A stretch of DNA of 64,000 nt, from NCBI GenBank assembly GCA_002862705.1, contig PKDU01000052.1, positions 1 to 64,000 on the forward strand. Reading direction: 5' to 3'. This DNA comes from Flavobacteriaceae bacterium (GTDB lineage: Bacteria; Bacteroidota; Bacteroidia; Flavobacteriales; Flavobacteriaceae). The stretch's first letter is position 1; every line of letters begins with the position of its first letter. The notes under the pieces were generated by a model. The model saw nothing but the letters and a program-made list of their open reading frames with translations, was not told the DNA's origin and did no database searches. The position numbers and the translations under genes were made by a program. Of this stretch, positions 7,556-16,525 are shown piece after piece.

Positions 7556-9319
7556 CTAACTTTTTTTCTCAGATGCGATCCAAGCATTTACCTTATTTGA
7601 CAACAGCGCTAATGGAACACAGCCCGATTCTAATACCACACGGTGAAATGCTCTAATGTCAAAATCATCGCCAAGTGCCTCTTCAGCCTTGGCACGCAAT
7701 GCCCTAATTTTCAATTGACCAATCTTATAGGACAATGCCTGTCCAGGATTTGCCATATAGCGTTCTATCTCTGAAGTAATGGCATATTCAGGTTCTGCTT
7801 CGTTAGCCAAAGAATAAGCAATGGCTTGTTCTCTAGTCCAGCCTTTGGTATGTAGCCCCGTGTCAACAACCAGTCGAATGGCACGGTGCATTTCGGCACT
7901 TAACATACCAAAATATTGATACGGGTCGTCATACAGACCAAGTTCTTGACCAAGCGATTCACAGTATAGTGCCCAGCCTTCGCCGTAGGAGCTGTACCAA
8001 AGCGTTTTTCTAAAGTCGGGTAGTTCTGTGTTTTCTTGTTGCAAAGAGATTTGGAAGTGATGACCAGGAATGGCTTCGTGTAAAAACAAATCTTCGTCAG
8101 AAAAAACATTGTATTCCTTTACGTTTGGAATGGGTACATAAAACACACCAGGTCTGGTGCCGTCTAGTGACCCTGGGTTGTAGTGGGCACTAGCCGATTT
8201 TTCTCTGAACGCCTCAACCCGACGTACTTCAAAAGCAGTTTTGGGCTGTAGTTCAAACAAGGCATCTACTTTGGCCTTCATCTTGTCATGAATGGCGTTG
8301 AAATTGTCAATTACTTGCTGTGGATCATCAAAAGGCATAAGTGATTTTTTGGTGCGCACATGATCAAAAAAGGCATTTAGATCCCCTTTAAAACCCACTT
8401 GTTTTTTGATGCGCTCCATTTCACTGCGTAAACGTGCAACCTCAGACAATCCAAGTTGATGGATTTCGTCGGCCGTCATATCCGTAGTAGTGTATAGTCT
8501 GACGGCGTAATTGTAGTAATCTTCCCCAAATGAATAGGCATCAAATCCGCTACTGTTACGTCCTGCAGCTAAATAATCACTCGCCATAAACGCCATCAAA
8601 CGTTGGTAGGCAGGTATGATTTTATTGGTTACCATATCGGCATAAGCCTTCGATAGCTTTTCTTTTTGCTCCGCGGTAAAATCTTCTGGAAAATTGCGTG
8701 CAGGTGTGTAGAAAATATTTTTTTCTAGATCGGCTTCTGTAATAGATGCCAACTGAGGCACAACCTTACGAATAAGTGATTTTGGCAATACCACTCCTTG
8801 TTCAATGCCTTCTGCCATACGCGTCTTCGCACTTGACAACCAAACTACATAATCGTCCACTCTTGAGAGCCAATTTTCGTAGTCTTTAACCGTCTTAAAT
8901 GGCTGTGCGCCCGTTCCTGTGGCCAATTGACCCATGGTAAGTTGTAAGGTCCACATTTGATCAATAGGGAGCAATTCTCTAGGGAATTCCATTCCCATCA
9001 AGTTGGTTTCGCATTCCCATTTTAGTATTTCTTTACTCAATTGATCTTCTTCACCTAGGCTGTTGTCCGCTATGCTGTTTAGTTCTTGCAATATGTCTTT
9101 ATAAAAAGTCTTGTGCTTACGCATGACATCATCTGACAGATAATTTGGTAAATAATCGTTGTAGCGCGTATCCCCTTGATAGGTCGCGCCAATCGGATTC
9201 ATTTTAAGTGTTTCCTCGTGATACGTTTGCATCAGCTCTTGCAGTTGCGCTGTTGGTGAAGGAGTAGTACAGCCAGAGATCAGGACTGTAGAAATAAGTA
9301 GTAATATATAAGTTCTCAT
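7556..9319 (-). CDS. DUF885 family metallopeptidase-like lipoprotein
   Basis: The 587-aa protein has a lipoprotein signal peptide (lipobox LISGC near residue 17), so it is membrane-anchored outside the cytoplasm. It belongs to the DUF885 family, marked by the zinc-type motif HEAIPGHH starting at H414. Most of the protein is helical, as in thermolysin-like or M32-like peptidases. Family members are regarded as probable metallo-carboxypeptidases, but substrates are generally unknown. It sits 21 bp downstream of an M48 lipoprotein peptidase on the same strand, so the two may be cotranscribed and both act on envelope peptides (inference). Confidence 0.88.
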   Translation of the reverse strand: MRTYILLLISTVLISGCTTPSPTAQLQELMQTYHEETLKMNPIGATYQGDTRYNDYLPNYLSDDVMRKHKTFYKDILQELNSIADNSLGEEDQLSKEILKWECETNLMGMEFPRELLPIDQMWTLQLTMGQLATGTGAQPFKTVKDYENWLSRVDDYVVWLSSAKTRMAEGIEQGVVLPKSLIRKVVPQLASITEADLEKNIFYTPARNFPEDFTAEQKEKLSKAYADMVTNKIIPAYQRLMAFMASDYLAAGRNSSGFDAYSFGEDYYNYAVRLYTTTDMTADEIHQLGLSEVARLRSEMERIKKQVGFKGDLNAFFDHVRTKKSLMPFDDPQQVIDNFNAIHDKMKAKVDALFELQPKTAFEVRRVEAFREKSASAHYNPGSLDGTRPGVFYVPIPNVKEYNVFSDEDLFLHEAIPGHHFQISLQQENTELPDFRKTLWYSSYGEGWALYCESLGQELGLYDDPYQYFGMLSAEMHRAIRLVVDTGLHTKGWTREQAIAYSLANEAEPEYAITSEIERYMANPGQALSYKIGQLKIRALRAKAEEALGDDFDIRAFHRVVLESGCVPLALLSNKVNAWIASEKKS

Positions 9320-9340
9320 AACGATTGAATTTAGTTTAAA

Positions 9341-10168
9341 TTAGTTAATGTTTGTTGTCATTTTTATTTCCCCTGCCAGTGCTTTGGCGTGAGGTATCCA
9401 TTCCTTTAGGTTTGCAATACGCCTTTCTTCACTAGGGTGCGTACTTAAAAATTCGGGTTGTCCGCCTTTTGATTGGGCTTTCATACGTTCCCAAAGCTTG
9501 GGTGCTTCTTCGGGTTTATATCCGGCAATGGTCATTAGCTCCAAACCAATTTTATCGGCCTCCGTCTCGTGTTTCCTGCTAAAAGGAAGCATTCCGCCAA
9601 CAGTGGTGCCTATGCCATAGGCCATCATAATTCGTTCTCTATTGCGATCGTCTTGGTTCTTACTTACTTCAGCTGTGATCATGCCGCCCGCTTGCTGAAG
9701 AATTCCCATAGACATGCGTTGCGCTCCGTGGTCAGCAAGTGCGTGGGCTACTTCGTGACCCATGATGGCTGCAATGCCGTCAGGGTTGTCTGCAATGCCC
9801 ATGATGCCGGTGTAAAAAACAATTTTCCCGCCTGGCATACACCAAGCATTCACTTGATCTCTTTTTACCAGATGATACTCCCAGTCGTATTCATCAAGGA
9901 GGTTGGGCTGCCCTTTGTAGCTGAAATAGGTTTTTGCTGCTTTGGCAATATCTTTTCCAATACGCGATACAAGCCTGGCATTTTCAGTGCCGCGAACTAC
10001 TTCATGTTCGCTTAGAAATGTTTCGTATTGTTTGAGTGACATAGCAAAAAGCGGCTTGTTGTCACCAAAAAAGTTAAGTGTTTTTTTTCCCGTTAATGTA
10101 TTTGTTTTACACGCTGTAGCAATAGCAAGAACGAAAAAAAGCGGGAGCAGTAATTTGGAAGGTTTCAT
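9341..10168 (-). CDS. M48 family zinc metallopeptidase, lipoprotein
   Basis: The 275-aa protein has a lipobox ending at C20 (AIATAC). The zinc-binding motif H138-E-V-A-H142 is followed by a third ligand in ETEAD (about residue 206), the pattern of M48 peptidases of the BepA/LoiP type without membrane helices. Such periplasmic enzymes act in outer-membrane protein quality control in other bacteria; the role here is inferred from that. The conserved STHPS(E)ER segment near residue 240 also fits. It is placed between rpe and the DUF885 gene. Confidence 0.93.
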   Translation of the reverse strand: MKPSKLLLPLFFVLAIATACKTNTLTGKKTLNFFGDNKPLFAMSLKQYETFLSEHEVVRGTENARLVSRIGKDIAKAAKTYFSYKGQPNLLDEYDWEYHLVKRDQVNAWCMPGGKIVFYTGIMGIADNPDGIAAIMGHEVAHALADHGAQRMSMGILQQAGGMITAEVSKNQDDRNRERIMMAYGIGTTVGGMLPFSRKHETEADKIGLELMTIAGYKPEEAPKLWERMKAQSKGGQPEFLSTHPSEERRIANLKEWIPHAKALAGEIKMTTNIN

Positions 10169-10217
10169 TTAAAAGATTTGATGTCATAAAAATAAGAAAT
10201 AAAATCTTTAAAAAGGA

Positions 10218-10880
10218 TTAAGCATTGGCAACATGCCTTAAATTTTTGATGGTTTCAGTTGGATTCTCTGACGAAAAAACAAAACTCCCAGCAACCAATA
10301 CATCGGCGCCAGCTTCAACCAAATCGGTACAATTGGTAGCATTCACACCGCCGTCAATTTCAATTAGGGTTGCTGATTTGTGCGCAGCTATCATGGCTCG
10401 CAACTTTCGCACTTTAGCATAGGTGTTAGGGATAAATTTTTGTCCGCCAAACCCTGGGTTTACACTCATCACGCACACCACATCAATGTCAGCGATAACG
10501 TCTTCCAGCACGCTTATCGGTGTATGTGGATTGAGCGCAACTCCTGCTTGCACACCCGCATCTTTGATGGCTTGAATTGTTCTGTTAAGGTGCGTGCACG
10601 CTTCAGCGTGTACGGTTAACACATCGGCACCAATCTGAGCGAAAGTCTCAATATAGCGATCGGGATCTACAATCATTAAGTGCACATCCAATGTTTTTTC
10701 AGTGTATTGCACCATAGCTTTGAGTACAGGCATTCCAAATGAAATATTAGGAACAAAAACCCCGTCCATGATATCTAAATGAAACCAGTCTGCTTCGCTT
10801 TGGTTTACCATTTGGATGTCGCGTTCTAGATTGGCAAAATCTGCTGCCAACATTGACGGTGCAATTTTAATTGTGCCCAT
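10218..10880 (-). CDS. rpe: Ribulose-phosphate 3-epimerase
   Basis: The cytoplasmic enzyme converts D-ribulose 5-phosphate to D-xylulose 5-phosphate in the pentose phosphate pathway. The 220-aa TIM-barrel protein has the family signatures: APSMLAADF, the metal ligands in HLDIMDG (H34, D36), DVHLMI, MSVNPGFGGQ and EIDGGV. The ATG overlaps the rpoD stop by one base (TAATG on the minus strand), so translation is probably coupled to rpoD. Confidence 0.97.
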   Translation of the reverse strand: MGTIKIAPSMLAADFANLERDIQMVNQSEADWFHLDIMDGVFVPNISFGMPVLKAMVQYTEKTLDVHLMIVDPDRYIETFAQIGADVLTVHAEACTHLNRTIQAIKDAGVQAGVALNPHTPISVLEDVIADIDVVCVMSVNPGFGGQKFIPNTYAKVRKLRAMIAAHKSATLIEIDGGVNATNCTDLVEAGADVLVAGSFVFSSENPTETIKNLRHVANA

Positions 10881-11743
10881 TAACCGAGGTAAGTTTTTAG
10901 AATTTTACTCCTTGAAGTATGCTTTAACCTTCTGATGGACTTTTCCTTAATCTGACGAACACGCTCGCGCGTTAGGTCAAATGTTTCTCCAATTTCTTCC
11001 AACGTCATCGGATGTTGGTTTCCTAAACCGAAATAAAGACGAACAACGTCGGCTTCTCTAGGCGTAAGGGTCTCGAGTGCACGCTCAATTTCTGTACGCA
11101 GCGATTCGTGCATAAGCTCTCTGTCGGGGTTTGGAGACTCACCACTTCGCAGTACGTCGTATAGATTTGAATCTTCTCCTTCAACAAGTGGCGCATCCAT
11201 GGATACATGACGACCGGAGTTTTTCATGGATTCTTTTACATCAGAAACCGTCATGTCGAGTTCCTTGGCAATCTCTTCTGCGGAGGGAACACGTTCGTGC
11301 GCTTGCTCTAAAAAGGCGTATGTCTTGTTTATTTTATTGATAGACCCAATCTTATTGAGTGGTAATCTTACAATACGAGATTGCTCAGCTAGGGCTTGCA
11401 GTATAGATTGACGAATCCACCACACGGCGTAGGAGATAAATTTAAATCCACGCGTTTCATCGAAGCGTTTTGCAGCCTTGATAAGCCCTAAATTTCCTTC
11501 ATTGATAAGGTCGGGTAGGGTTAAGCCCTGATTTTGATATTGTTTGGCAACAGACACAACAAAACGCAAGTTGGCTTTGGTAAGCTTCTCGAGTGCAATT
11601 TGATCACCAGCCTTGATGCGTTGCGCTAGTTCAACTTCCATCTCTGCAGTAATCAGATCAACTTTACCTATTTCTTGAAGATATTTATCTAGGGAAGCCG
11701 TTTCACGATTGGTAACCTGCTTTGTAATTTTTAACTGTCTCAT
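10880..11743 (-). CDS. rpoD: Primary RNA polymerase sigma factor (RpoD/SigA type)
   Basis: The 287-aa sigma-70 factor begins directly with region 1.2 ([10 protein letters not shown]) and lacks region 1.1, as is usual for the Bacteroidota housekeeping sigma factor. Region 2 includes [19 protein letters not shown] (residues about 85-103) and [10 protein letters not shown], which contact the -10/-7 element. Region 4.2 has the helix-turn-helix [19 protein letters not shown]. This factor is expected to read the TAnnTTTG -7 and TTTG -33 promoters seen across the window. It is followed by rpe with a one-base overlap. Confidence 0.95.
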   Translation of the reverse strand: MRQLKITKQVTNRETASLDKYLQEIGKVDLITAEMEVELAQRIKAGDQIALEKLTKANLRFVVSVAKQYQNQGLTLPDLINEGNLGLIKAAKRFDETRGFKFISYAVWWIRQSILQALAEQSRIVRLPLNKIGSINKINKTYAFLEQAHERVPSAEEIAKELDMTVSDVKESMKNSGRHVSMDAPLVEGEDSNLYDVLRSGESPNPDRELMHESLRTEIERALETLTPREADVVRLYFGLGNQHPMTLEEIGETFDLTRERVRQIKEKSIRRLKHTSRSKILKTYLG

Positions 11744-11804
11744 TGCTTTGTGTTGTAAGGATGTTATGTGTTATACGTATGCATGTGTATGAAGGTTACA
11801 TTAA

Positions 11805-11841
11805 AAACAAAAAAAATCCGCTAAAATTGCTTTTAGCGGAT
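11805..11841 (-). terminator. Intrinsic terminator of pnp
   Basis: On the minus strand a perfect 11-bp stem (ATCCGCTAAAA with TTTTAGCGGAT, loop GCAA) is followed by a T-rich run opposite 11805-11815. It begins about 24 nt after the pnp stop. A strong intrinsic terminator. Confidence 0.93.
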
Positions 11842-11864
11842 ATGAATTGTTGTTGAAGAGGTGT

Positions 11865-14069
11865 TTAGTTTCTTCTAGATCTACGGTCGTTTCCGCCGTT
11901 TCTTCTTCGGTCGTTACCTCCAGACGGTCTAGGCTTGCGCTCTACATATCCTTCAGGCTTTTCTAAAAGTGCTTTTCTAGAAACCTTTTCTTTGCGTGTG
12001 CGTGAATCGATACCGAAATATTTCACATCAAATACATCACCCATGTTTACCACATCAGTAACATTTTCTGTGCGTTCCCATGCCAATTCACTAACGTGAA
12101 GTAACACTTCGTTTCCAGGTGCATCTGTATATTCAACTACTGCTCCAAAGTCAAGAATTTTGATTACTTGAACCTCATAAGTTTCACCAACTTCCGGCTT
12201 GAATGTCAGTGCCTCTAAGCGGGCAAGTACATGATCAATTCCTTCTGGGCCAGTACCTAATATTTCTATAATACCTTCACCTGTATCTGGATCTTCATTG
12301 ATAACGATAGTGGTATTGGTTTCCTTTTGAAGTTCTTGAATTACCTTCCCTCCAGGGCCGATAATGGCTCCAATATATTCATTAGGAATTGTACGCATTA
12401 CCATCTTGGGTGCATGCTCTTTTACATCTGCTGCTGGCGCCTCAATGGTTTCATTCAGCTTATCTAAAATGTGCATACGTCCATCACGTGCTTGTTTTAA
12501 TGCTTGGATTAAAATATCATAGGGAAGTCCTTTGATTTTAATGTCCATTTGACAAGCAGTAATGCCGTTTTCAGTTCCAGTAACTTTAAAGTCCATGTCT
12601 CCAAGGTGATCTTCATCTCCCAGAATATCGGATAAAACGGCAAAACGTTCTCCGTCAGAAATCAGTCCCATGGCAATTCCAGAAACTGGATTTGCGATTT
12701 GAACTCCAGCATCCATAAGTGCCATAGTACCAGCACAAACAGTAGCCATTGATGAGGAACCGTTAGATTCCAAAACTTCTGAAACCACACGAACAGTATA
12801 CGGACAATCATCGGGCATTACCTTTTTAAGCGCACGTTGCGCTAGGTTCCCGTGTCCTACTTCGCGTCGAGACGTACCTCTTAACGGACGTGCTTCACCC
12901 GTACAAAACGGTGGGAAGTTGTAGTGGAGGTAGAATGTTTCCTCGCCTTGTGCCGTTGGTAAATCAATCATATTGGCCTCTCTAGAGGTTCCAAGTGTTA
13001 CCGTTGCAAGTGCTTGTGTTTCGCCACGTGTAAATACAGATGAACCGTGTGTTGATGGTAGGTAATCTACCTCACACCATATGGGTCTGATATCTGTTGT
13101 TTTACGACCGTCAAGACGAATACCTTCACTTAGTACCAATTCGCGAACCGCTTCTTTTTGCGCCTTGCTAAAGTATTTGCCAATTAGCTTTTCGTTTTCT
13201 TCGAGTTCTTCCTCAGAAAAAGTGGCTAATAAGGATTCTTTTACTTCACCAAATGCAATGCTGCGGTCTTGTTTAGCGCTGCCTTTTTTGGCAATGTCAT
13301 AACATTTTTGGTAAGCGAAATCGTGAATTTTTTGTTGCAATGCCTCGTCGCTGTCCTCAGCTTCGTATTCACGTGTTTCTTTTTTGCCAACTGCTTCTGC
13401 CAACTCAATTTGAGCTGCAATTTGAAGTTTGATGGCTTCGTGTCCAAAGCGAATGGCGTCTGCCATTACTTCTTCAGAAACTTCGTCAAATTCTCCTTCA
13501 ACCATTGTTACAGAGTCTGCGCTGGCACCAATCATGATGTCAACGTTAGATTCTTTAAGCTGTGCTTTACTAGGGTTGATAATAAACCTGCCATCAATTT
13601 GTGCTACGCGAACTTCAGAAATAGGACATTCAAAAGGAATATCAGATAGTTGAATAACGGTAGAGGCAGCAAGGCCTGCAAGTGCATCAGGCATAACGTT
13701 TTCGTCGTGTGACATCAATTGAATCATCAATTGTGTTTCTGCGTGATAGTCTTTAGGGAAAAGGGGACGCAACACGCGGTCAACCAAACGCATGGTAAGA
13801 ATTTCTTCGTTGCTGGGTCTTGCTTCACGCTTAAAGAAGCCACCAGGGAATCGTCCTGCGGCTGCGAATTTTTCACGATAATCTACCGTTAAAGGTAGAA
13901 AGTCAACCGGTGAGGCCTGTCGTGCAGAAACAACAGTAGCTAATAGCATACAGTTGCCGCTTCTAATAACGACAGAACCGTCTGCTTGCTTAGCAAGCTT
14001 GCCTGTTTCTAGGGTAATAGTCCGACCATCGCCTAAGTCAATAGTCGATGTATGTACATTGGGTATCAT
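11865..14069 (-). CDS. pnp: Polyribonucleotide nucleotidyltransferase (PNPase)
   Basis: PNPase degrades RNA 3' to 5' using phosphate and is a core part of RNA turnover. The 734-aa protein has two RNase PH-like domains (about residues 10-230 and 310-540; [13 protein letters not shown] in the second), a KH domain (about 555-615, with IIGPGGKVI) and an S1 domain (about 620-690). It ends in a basic Arg/Gly/Asn-rich tail that may add RNA binding. It lies downstream of rpsO, the common rpsO-pnp order, and has its own strong terminator. Confidence 0.98.
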   Translation of the reverse strand: MIPNVHTSTIDLGDGRTITLETGKLAKQADGSVVIRSGNCMLLATVVSARQASPVDFLPLTVDYREKFAAAGRFPGGFFKREARPSNEEILTMRLVDRVLRPLFPKDYHAETQLMIQLMSHDENVMPDALAGLAASTVIQLSDIPFECPISEVRVAQIDGRFIINPSKAQLKESNVDIMIGASADSVTMVEGEFDEVSEEVMADAIRFGHEAIKLQIAAQIELAEAVGKKETREYEAEDSDEALQQKIHDFAYQKCYDIAKKGSAKQDRSIAFGEVKESLLATFSEEELEENEKLIGKYFSKAQKEAVRELVLSEGIRLDGRKTTDIRPIWCEVDYLPSTHGSSVFTRGETQALATVTLGTSREANMIDLPTAQGEETFYLHYNFPPFCTGEARPLRGTSRREVGHGNLAQRALKKVMPDDCPYTVRVVSEVLESNGSSSMATVCAGTMALMDAGVQIANPVSGIAMGLISDGERFAVLSDILGDEDHLGDMDFKVTGTENGITACQMDIKIKGLPYDILIQALKQARDGRMHILDKLNETIEAPAADVKEHAPKMVMRTIPNEYIGAIIGPGGKVIQELQKETNTTIVINEDPDTGEGIIEILGTGPEGIDHVLARLEALTFKPEVGETYEVQVIKILDFGAVVEYTDAPGNEVLLHVSELAWERTENVTDVVNMGDVFDVKYFGIDSRTRKEKVSRKALLEKPEGYVERKPRPSGGNDRRRNGGNDRRSRRN

Positions 14070-14157
14070 TTGTTTTCAATTTAAATTAGTATCAGTGATG
14101 TTGTGTTGTGGTCGTAGATACCCCTGAAAAAACGATGATGCGGATGCTTTTAAGTAC

Positions 14158-14424
14158 TTACTTACGAATGCCCAATTCCTTAATCAAGGAACGGTAGCGC
14201 TCGATGTCTTTATCTTTTAAATAATCTAAAAGACTTCTTCGCTTACCAACTAACATAACCAATGAACGCTCTGTGTTATAATCTTTGTGATTGGTTTTCA
14301 GGTGTCCTGTTAGCTCGTTGATACGCTTTGTGAACAGCGCAATTTGTCCTTCTGTACTTCCGGTGTTTTTTTCAGACTTTCCGTACTTCTTGAAAATTGC
14401 TGCTTTTTCTTCTTTGTTTAACAT
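14158..14424 (-). CDS. rpsO: 30S ribosomal protein S15
   Basis: S15 binds 16S rRNA early in assembly of the small subunit platform. The 88-aa protein has the usual length and signatures: [18 protein letters not shown] (residues 22-39), HLKTNHKDY and the ending [14 protein letters not shown]. It lies 88 bp upstream of pnp, as in many bacteria. The mRNA would start with a 7-bp hairpin just upstream of the coding region, described separately. Confidence 0.99.
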   Translation of the reverse strand: MLNKEEKAAIFKKYGKSEKNTGSTEGQIALFTKRINELTGHLKTNHKDYNTERSLVMLVGKRRSLLDYLKDKDIERYRSLIKELGIRK

Positions 14425-14455
14425 GCCAATATTATTGTAAATGATTATTATGCAA

Positions 14456-14474
14456 CTTCGAGTTTATCTCGAAG
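14456..14474 (-). promoter_or_regulatory. Hairpin at the 5' end of the rpsO leader
   Basis: CTTCGAG and CTCGAAG form a perfect 7-bp stem with a 5-base loop, 31 bp upstream of the rpsO ATG and immediately after the -7 box. It would be the first structured element of the rpsO mRNA. It has no T run after it, so it is unlikely to be a terminator of accD. Its role (stability or autoregulation by S15) is not known from sequence. Confidence 0.5.
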
Positions 14475-14478
14475 GCTG

Positions 14479-14486
14479 CAAATATA
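14479..14486 (-). promoter_or_regulatory. Putative -7 promoter box for rpsO
   Basis: On the minus strand TATATTTG matches TAnnTTTG. It lies 54 nt upstream of the rpsO ATG, giving a leader of about 50 nt that contains the hairpin at 14456-14474. Confidence 0.6.
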
Positions 14487-14505
14487 GCATAATAATTGAT
14501 TGAAA

Positions 14506-15369
14506 TTACAGCTGAGCTGAAAGCGGTCGATTTAATATTAAATCGAGGTAAAGATTGATGTTCTTCTTTAAATCTTTTCGGTGTGTAATAAAGTCTAAAA
14601 AACCATGCTCTTGAAGGAATTCCGCAGTTTGGAAGCCTTCTGGCAGCTCTTGACCGGTGGTATCTTTTACAACCCTTGGTCCAGCAAAGCCAATAAGCGC
14701 ACCAGGTTCAGAAATATTAATATCACCTAACATAGCAAAAGAAGCCGTAGTTCCTCCTGTAGTTGGATCTGTACAAAGCGATACATAAGGGATTTTGGCG
14801 TCGGCAAGTTGTGCGAGTTTTGCAGCCGTTTTTGCCATTTGCATTAAAGACAGCGCCGCTTCCATCATACGTGCGCCACCAGATTTAGATATCATTACAA
14901 AGGGAATCTTCTTTTTTAGTGCGTAGTCAGCAGCGCGGTATATTTTTTCACCGACAACAGAGCCCATAGAACCTCCAATAAATGAAAAGTCCATGCAAGC
15001 AACCACCAGCTCGTTTCCGTTGGAACGTCCAACAGCAGTTCTTACCGCATCACTGAGTTTGGTTTTTTTCTGTGCAACCTTAACACGATTTTTATACGTC
15101 TTGGTATCCTCGAACTTAAGCGGATCTTTGGACTTTAGCTTTTTATCGAGTTCGCTAAAGCTGTTGTCGTCAAACAAAATTTCAAAATACTCCTTACTCC
15201 CAATCCGTACGTGATAGCCGTCTTCTGGAGATACATAGAAGTTTTCCGCTAGTTGTTCTGTGTCAACAATTTTTCCAGTGGGAGACTTATACCACAATCC
15301 TTGGGGTGTGTCTTTCTTTTCACTGGTTTGGGTTTGAATTCCTTTTTCGGTACGTCTGAACCACGCCAT
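14506..15369 (-). CDS. accD: Acetyl-CoA carboxylase carboxyltransferase subunit beta
   Basis: AccD with AccA transfers the carboxyl group from biotin to acetyl-CoA, the first step of fatty acid synthesis. The 287-aa protein shows the crotonase-type core: FMGGSMG-like [40 protein letters not shown] and GFAGPRV. The N-terminal region aligned to the usual four-cysteine zinc ribbon reads [10 protein letters not shown]...[11 protein letters not shown]; none of the four cysteines is present. This loss appears in other Bacteroidota as far as I recall. A -7 box TATATTTG lies 16 nt upstream of the ATG. Confidence 0.97.
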   Translation of the reverse strand: MAWFRRTEKGIQTQTSEKKDTPQGLWYKSPTGKIVDTEQLAENFYVSPEDGYHVRIGSKEYFEILFDDNSFSELDKKLKSKDPLKFEDTKTYKNRVKVAQKKTKLSDAVRTAVGRSNGNELVVACMDFSFIGGSMGSVVGEKIYRAADYALKKKIPFVMISKSGGARMMEAALSLMQMAKTAAKLAQLADAKIPYVSLCTDPTTGGTTASFAMLGDINISEPGALIGFAGPRVVKDTTGQELPEGFQTAEFLQEHGFLDFITHRKDLKKNINLYLDLILNRPLSAQL

Positions 15370-15385
15370 AGGCTAAGAATTTTAT

Positions 15386-15393
15386 CAAATATA
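15386..15393 (-). promoter_or_regulatory. Putative -7 promoter box for accD
   Basis: On the minus strand TATATTTG matches TAnnTTTG and ends 16 nt before the accD ATG. It lies in the short accD-fbaA gap, so accD may be transcribed independently of fbaA. Confidence 0.55.
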
Positions 15394-15407
15394 TAAAACC
15401 TTATGAA

Positions 15408-16475
15408 TTACATCGTATTCACGTTGTTTAGGTCTTCAAAGGCTTGCTCTAGTCGCGTTACAAATGCCTTTTCACCTTCGCGCAACCAAACGCGTGGATC
15501 GTAGTGTTTTTTGTTAGGCACATCGTCCCCTTCAGGGTTTCCAATTTGTTTTTGCAAATAAGCCGACTTTTCCTGCATATAGTCGCGCACACCCGTCATA
15601 AAGGCATATTGCATATCGGTATCGATGTTCATTTTAATAACACCATAACTGATACCTTCTCTAATTTCTTCAACCGTTGACCCCGATCCTCCGTGGAATA
15701 CAAAGTCAATGGTGTTAGGTCCAACCCCGTATTTCTCACTTACAAATGCTTGTGAGTTTTTTAGGATTTTTGGCGTTAGTACCACATTTCCTGGCTTGTA
15801 TACGCCGTGAACATTACCAAATGCTGCTGCAATGGTAAAGCGTGGACTTACTTGTGATAATTCTTCAAAAGCAAATGCTACTTCTTCTGGCTGTGTATAT
15901 AATTTCGAGCTGTCAATGTCTGTATTGTCAACGCCATCTTCTTCACCACCTGTAACCCCCAATTCAATTTCAAGTGTCATGTCCATTTTGGCCATGCGCT
16001 TTAAATAGTTTTTGCAGATTTCAATGTTTTCTTCAATGGGTTCTTCCGAAAGGTCAATCATGTGAGAGCTGAAAAGTGATTTTCCTGTTTCTTCGAAATG
16101 CTTTTCACTTGCATCGAGTAGTCCGTCAATCCAAGGCAGTAGTTTTTTGGCAGCATGGTCTGTGTGTAGAATAACACTGACACCATATAGCTCGGCCATT
16201 TGATGTACGTGCTTGGCACCGGCAATAGCACCAGCAATAGCAGCCTGTTGGTTTTCGTTAGACAAGCCCTTACCCGCGTTAAACTGCGCACCTCCGTTTG
16301 AGAACTGAATGATTACGGGTGCGTTTAGCTTTGCAGCAGTTTCTAAAACAGCATTAATGGTGTCTGAACCAATTACATTTACTGCGGGGAGTGCAAATTG
16401 CTTGGCTTTTGCCAAAGCAAAGATTTCTTGAACTTCATTTCCAGTGGCTACGCCTGGCTTTACGGAATGCGACAT
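15408..16475 (-). CDS. fbaA: Fructose-bisphosphate aldolase, class II
   Basis: The zinc enzyme splits fructose 1,6-bisphosphate into DHAP and glyceraldehyde 3-phosphate in glycolysis and does the reverse in gluconeogenesis. The 355-aa length fits class IIA. Motifs: LHTDHAAKK (metal His and catalytic Asp, about residues 104-112), ELGVTGGEEDG, AFGNVHG and DFVFHGGSGSTVEEI. It is monocistronic or lies upstream of accD, with a good -7 box 27 nt upstream of the ATG. Confidence 0.98.
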   Translation of the reverse strand: MSHSVKPGVATGNEVQEIFALAKAKQFALPAVNVIGSDTINAVLETAAKLNAPVIIQFSNGGAQFNAGKGLSNENQQAAIAGAIAGAKHVHQMAELYGVSVILHTDHAAKKLLPWIDGLLDASEKHFEETGKSLFSSHMIDLSEEPIEENIEICKNYLKRMAKMDMTLEIELGVTGGEEDGVDNTDIDSSKLYTQPEEVAFAFEELSQVSPRFTIAAAFGNVHGVYKPGNVVLTPKILKNSQAFVSEKYGVGPNTIDFVFHGGSGSTVEEIREGISYGVIKMNIDTDMQYAFMTGVRDYMQEKSAYLQKQIGNPEGDDVPNKKHYDPRVWLREGEKAFVTRLEQAFEDLNNVNTM

Positions 16476-16501
16476 GTTGATTTTATTTTTTTTGGTTGGA
16501 G

Positions 16502-16509
16502 CAAAAGTA
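16502..16509 (-). promoter_or_regulatory. Putative -7 promoter box for fbaA
   Basis: On the minus strand TACTTTTG matches TAnnTTTG and ends 26-27 nt upstream of the fbaA ATG. Confidence 0.5.
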
Positions 16510-16525
16510 GCAAACTATTGTGGGC

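Noticed and set aside
9569-10015. 148-codon open frame opposite the M48 gene
   Set aside because: It overlaps the conserved zinc site of the M48 protein on the other strand and has no features of its own.
13269-13649. 126-codon open frame opposite pnp
   Set aside because: It is antisense to a fully conserved part of PNPase and its translation looks like nothing known; a shadow of pnp codon use.
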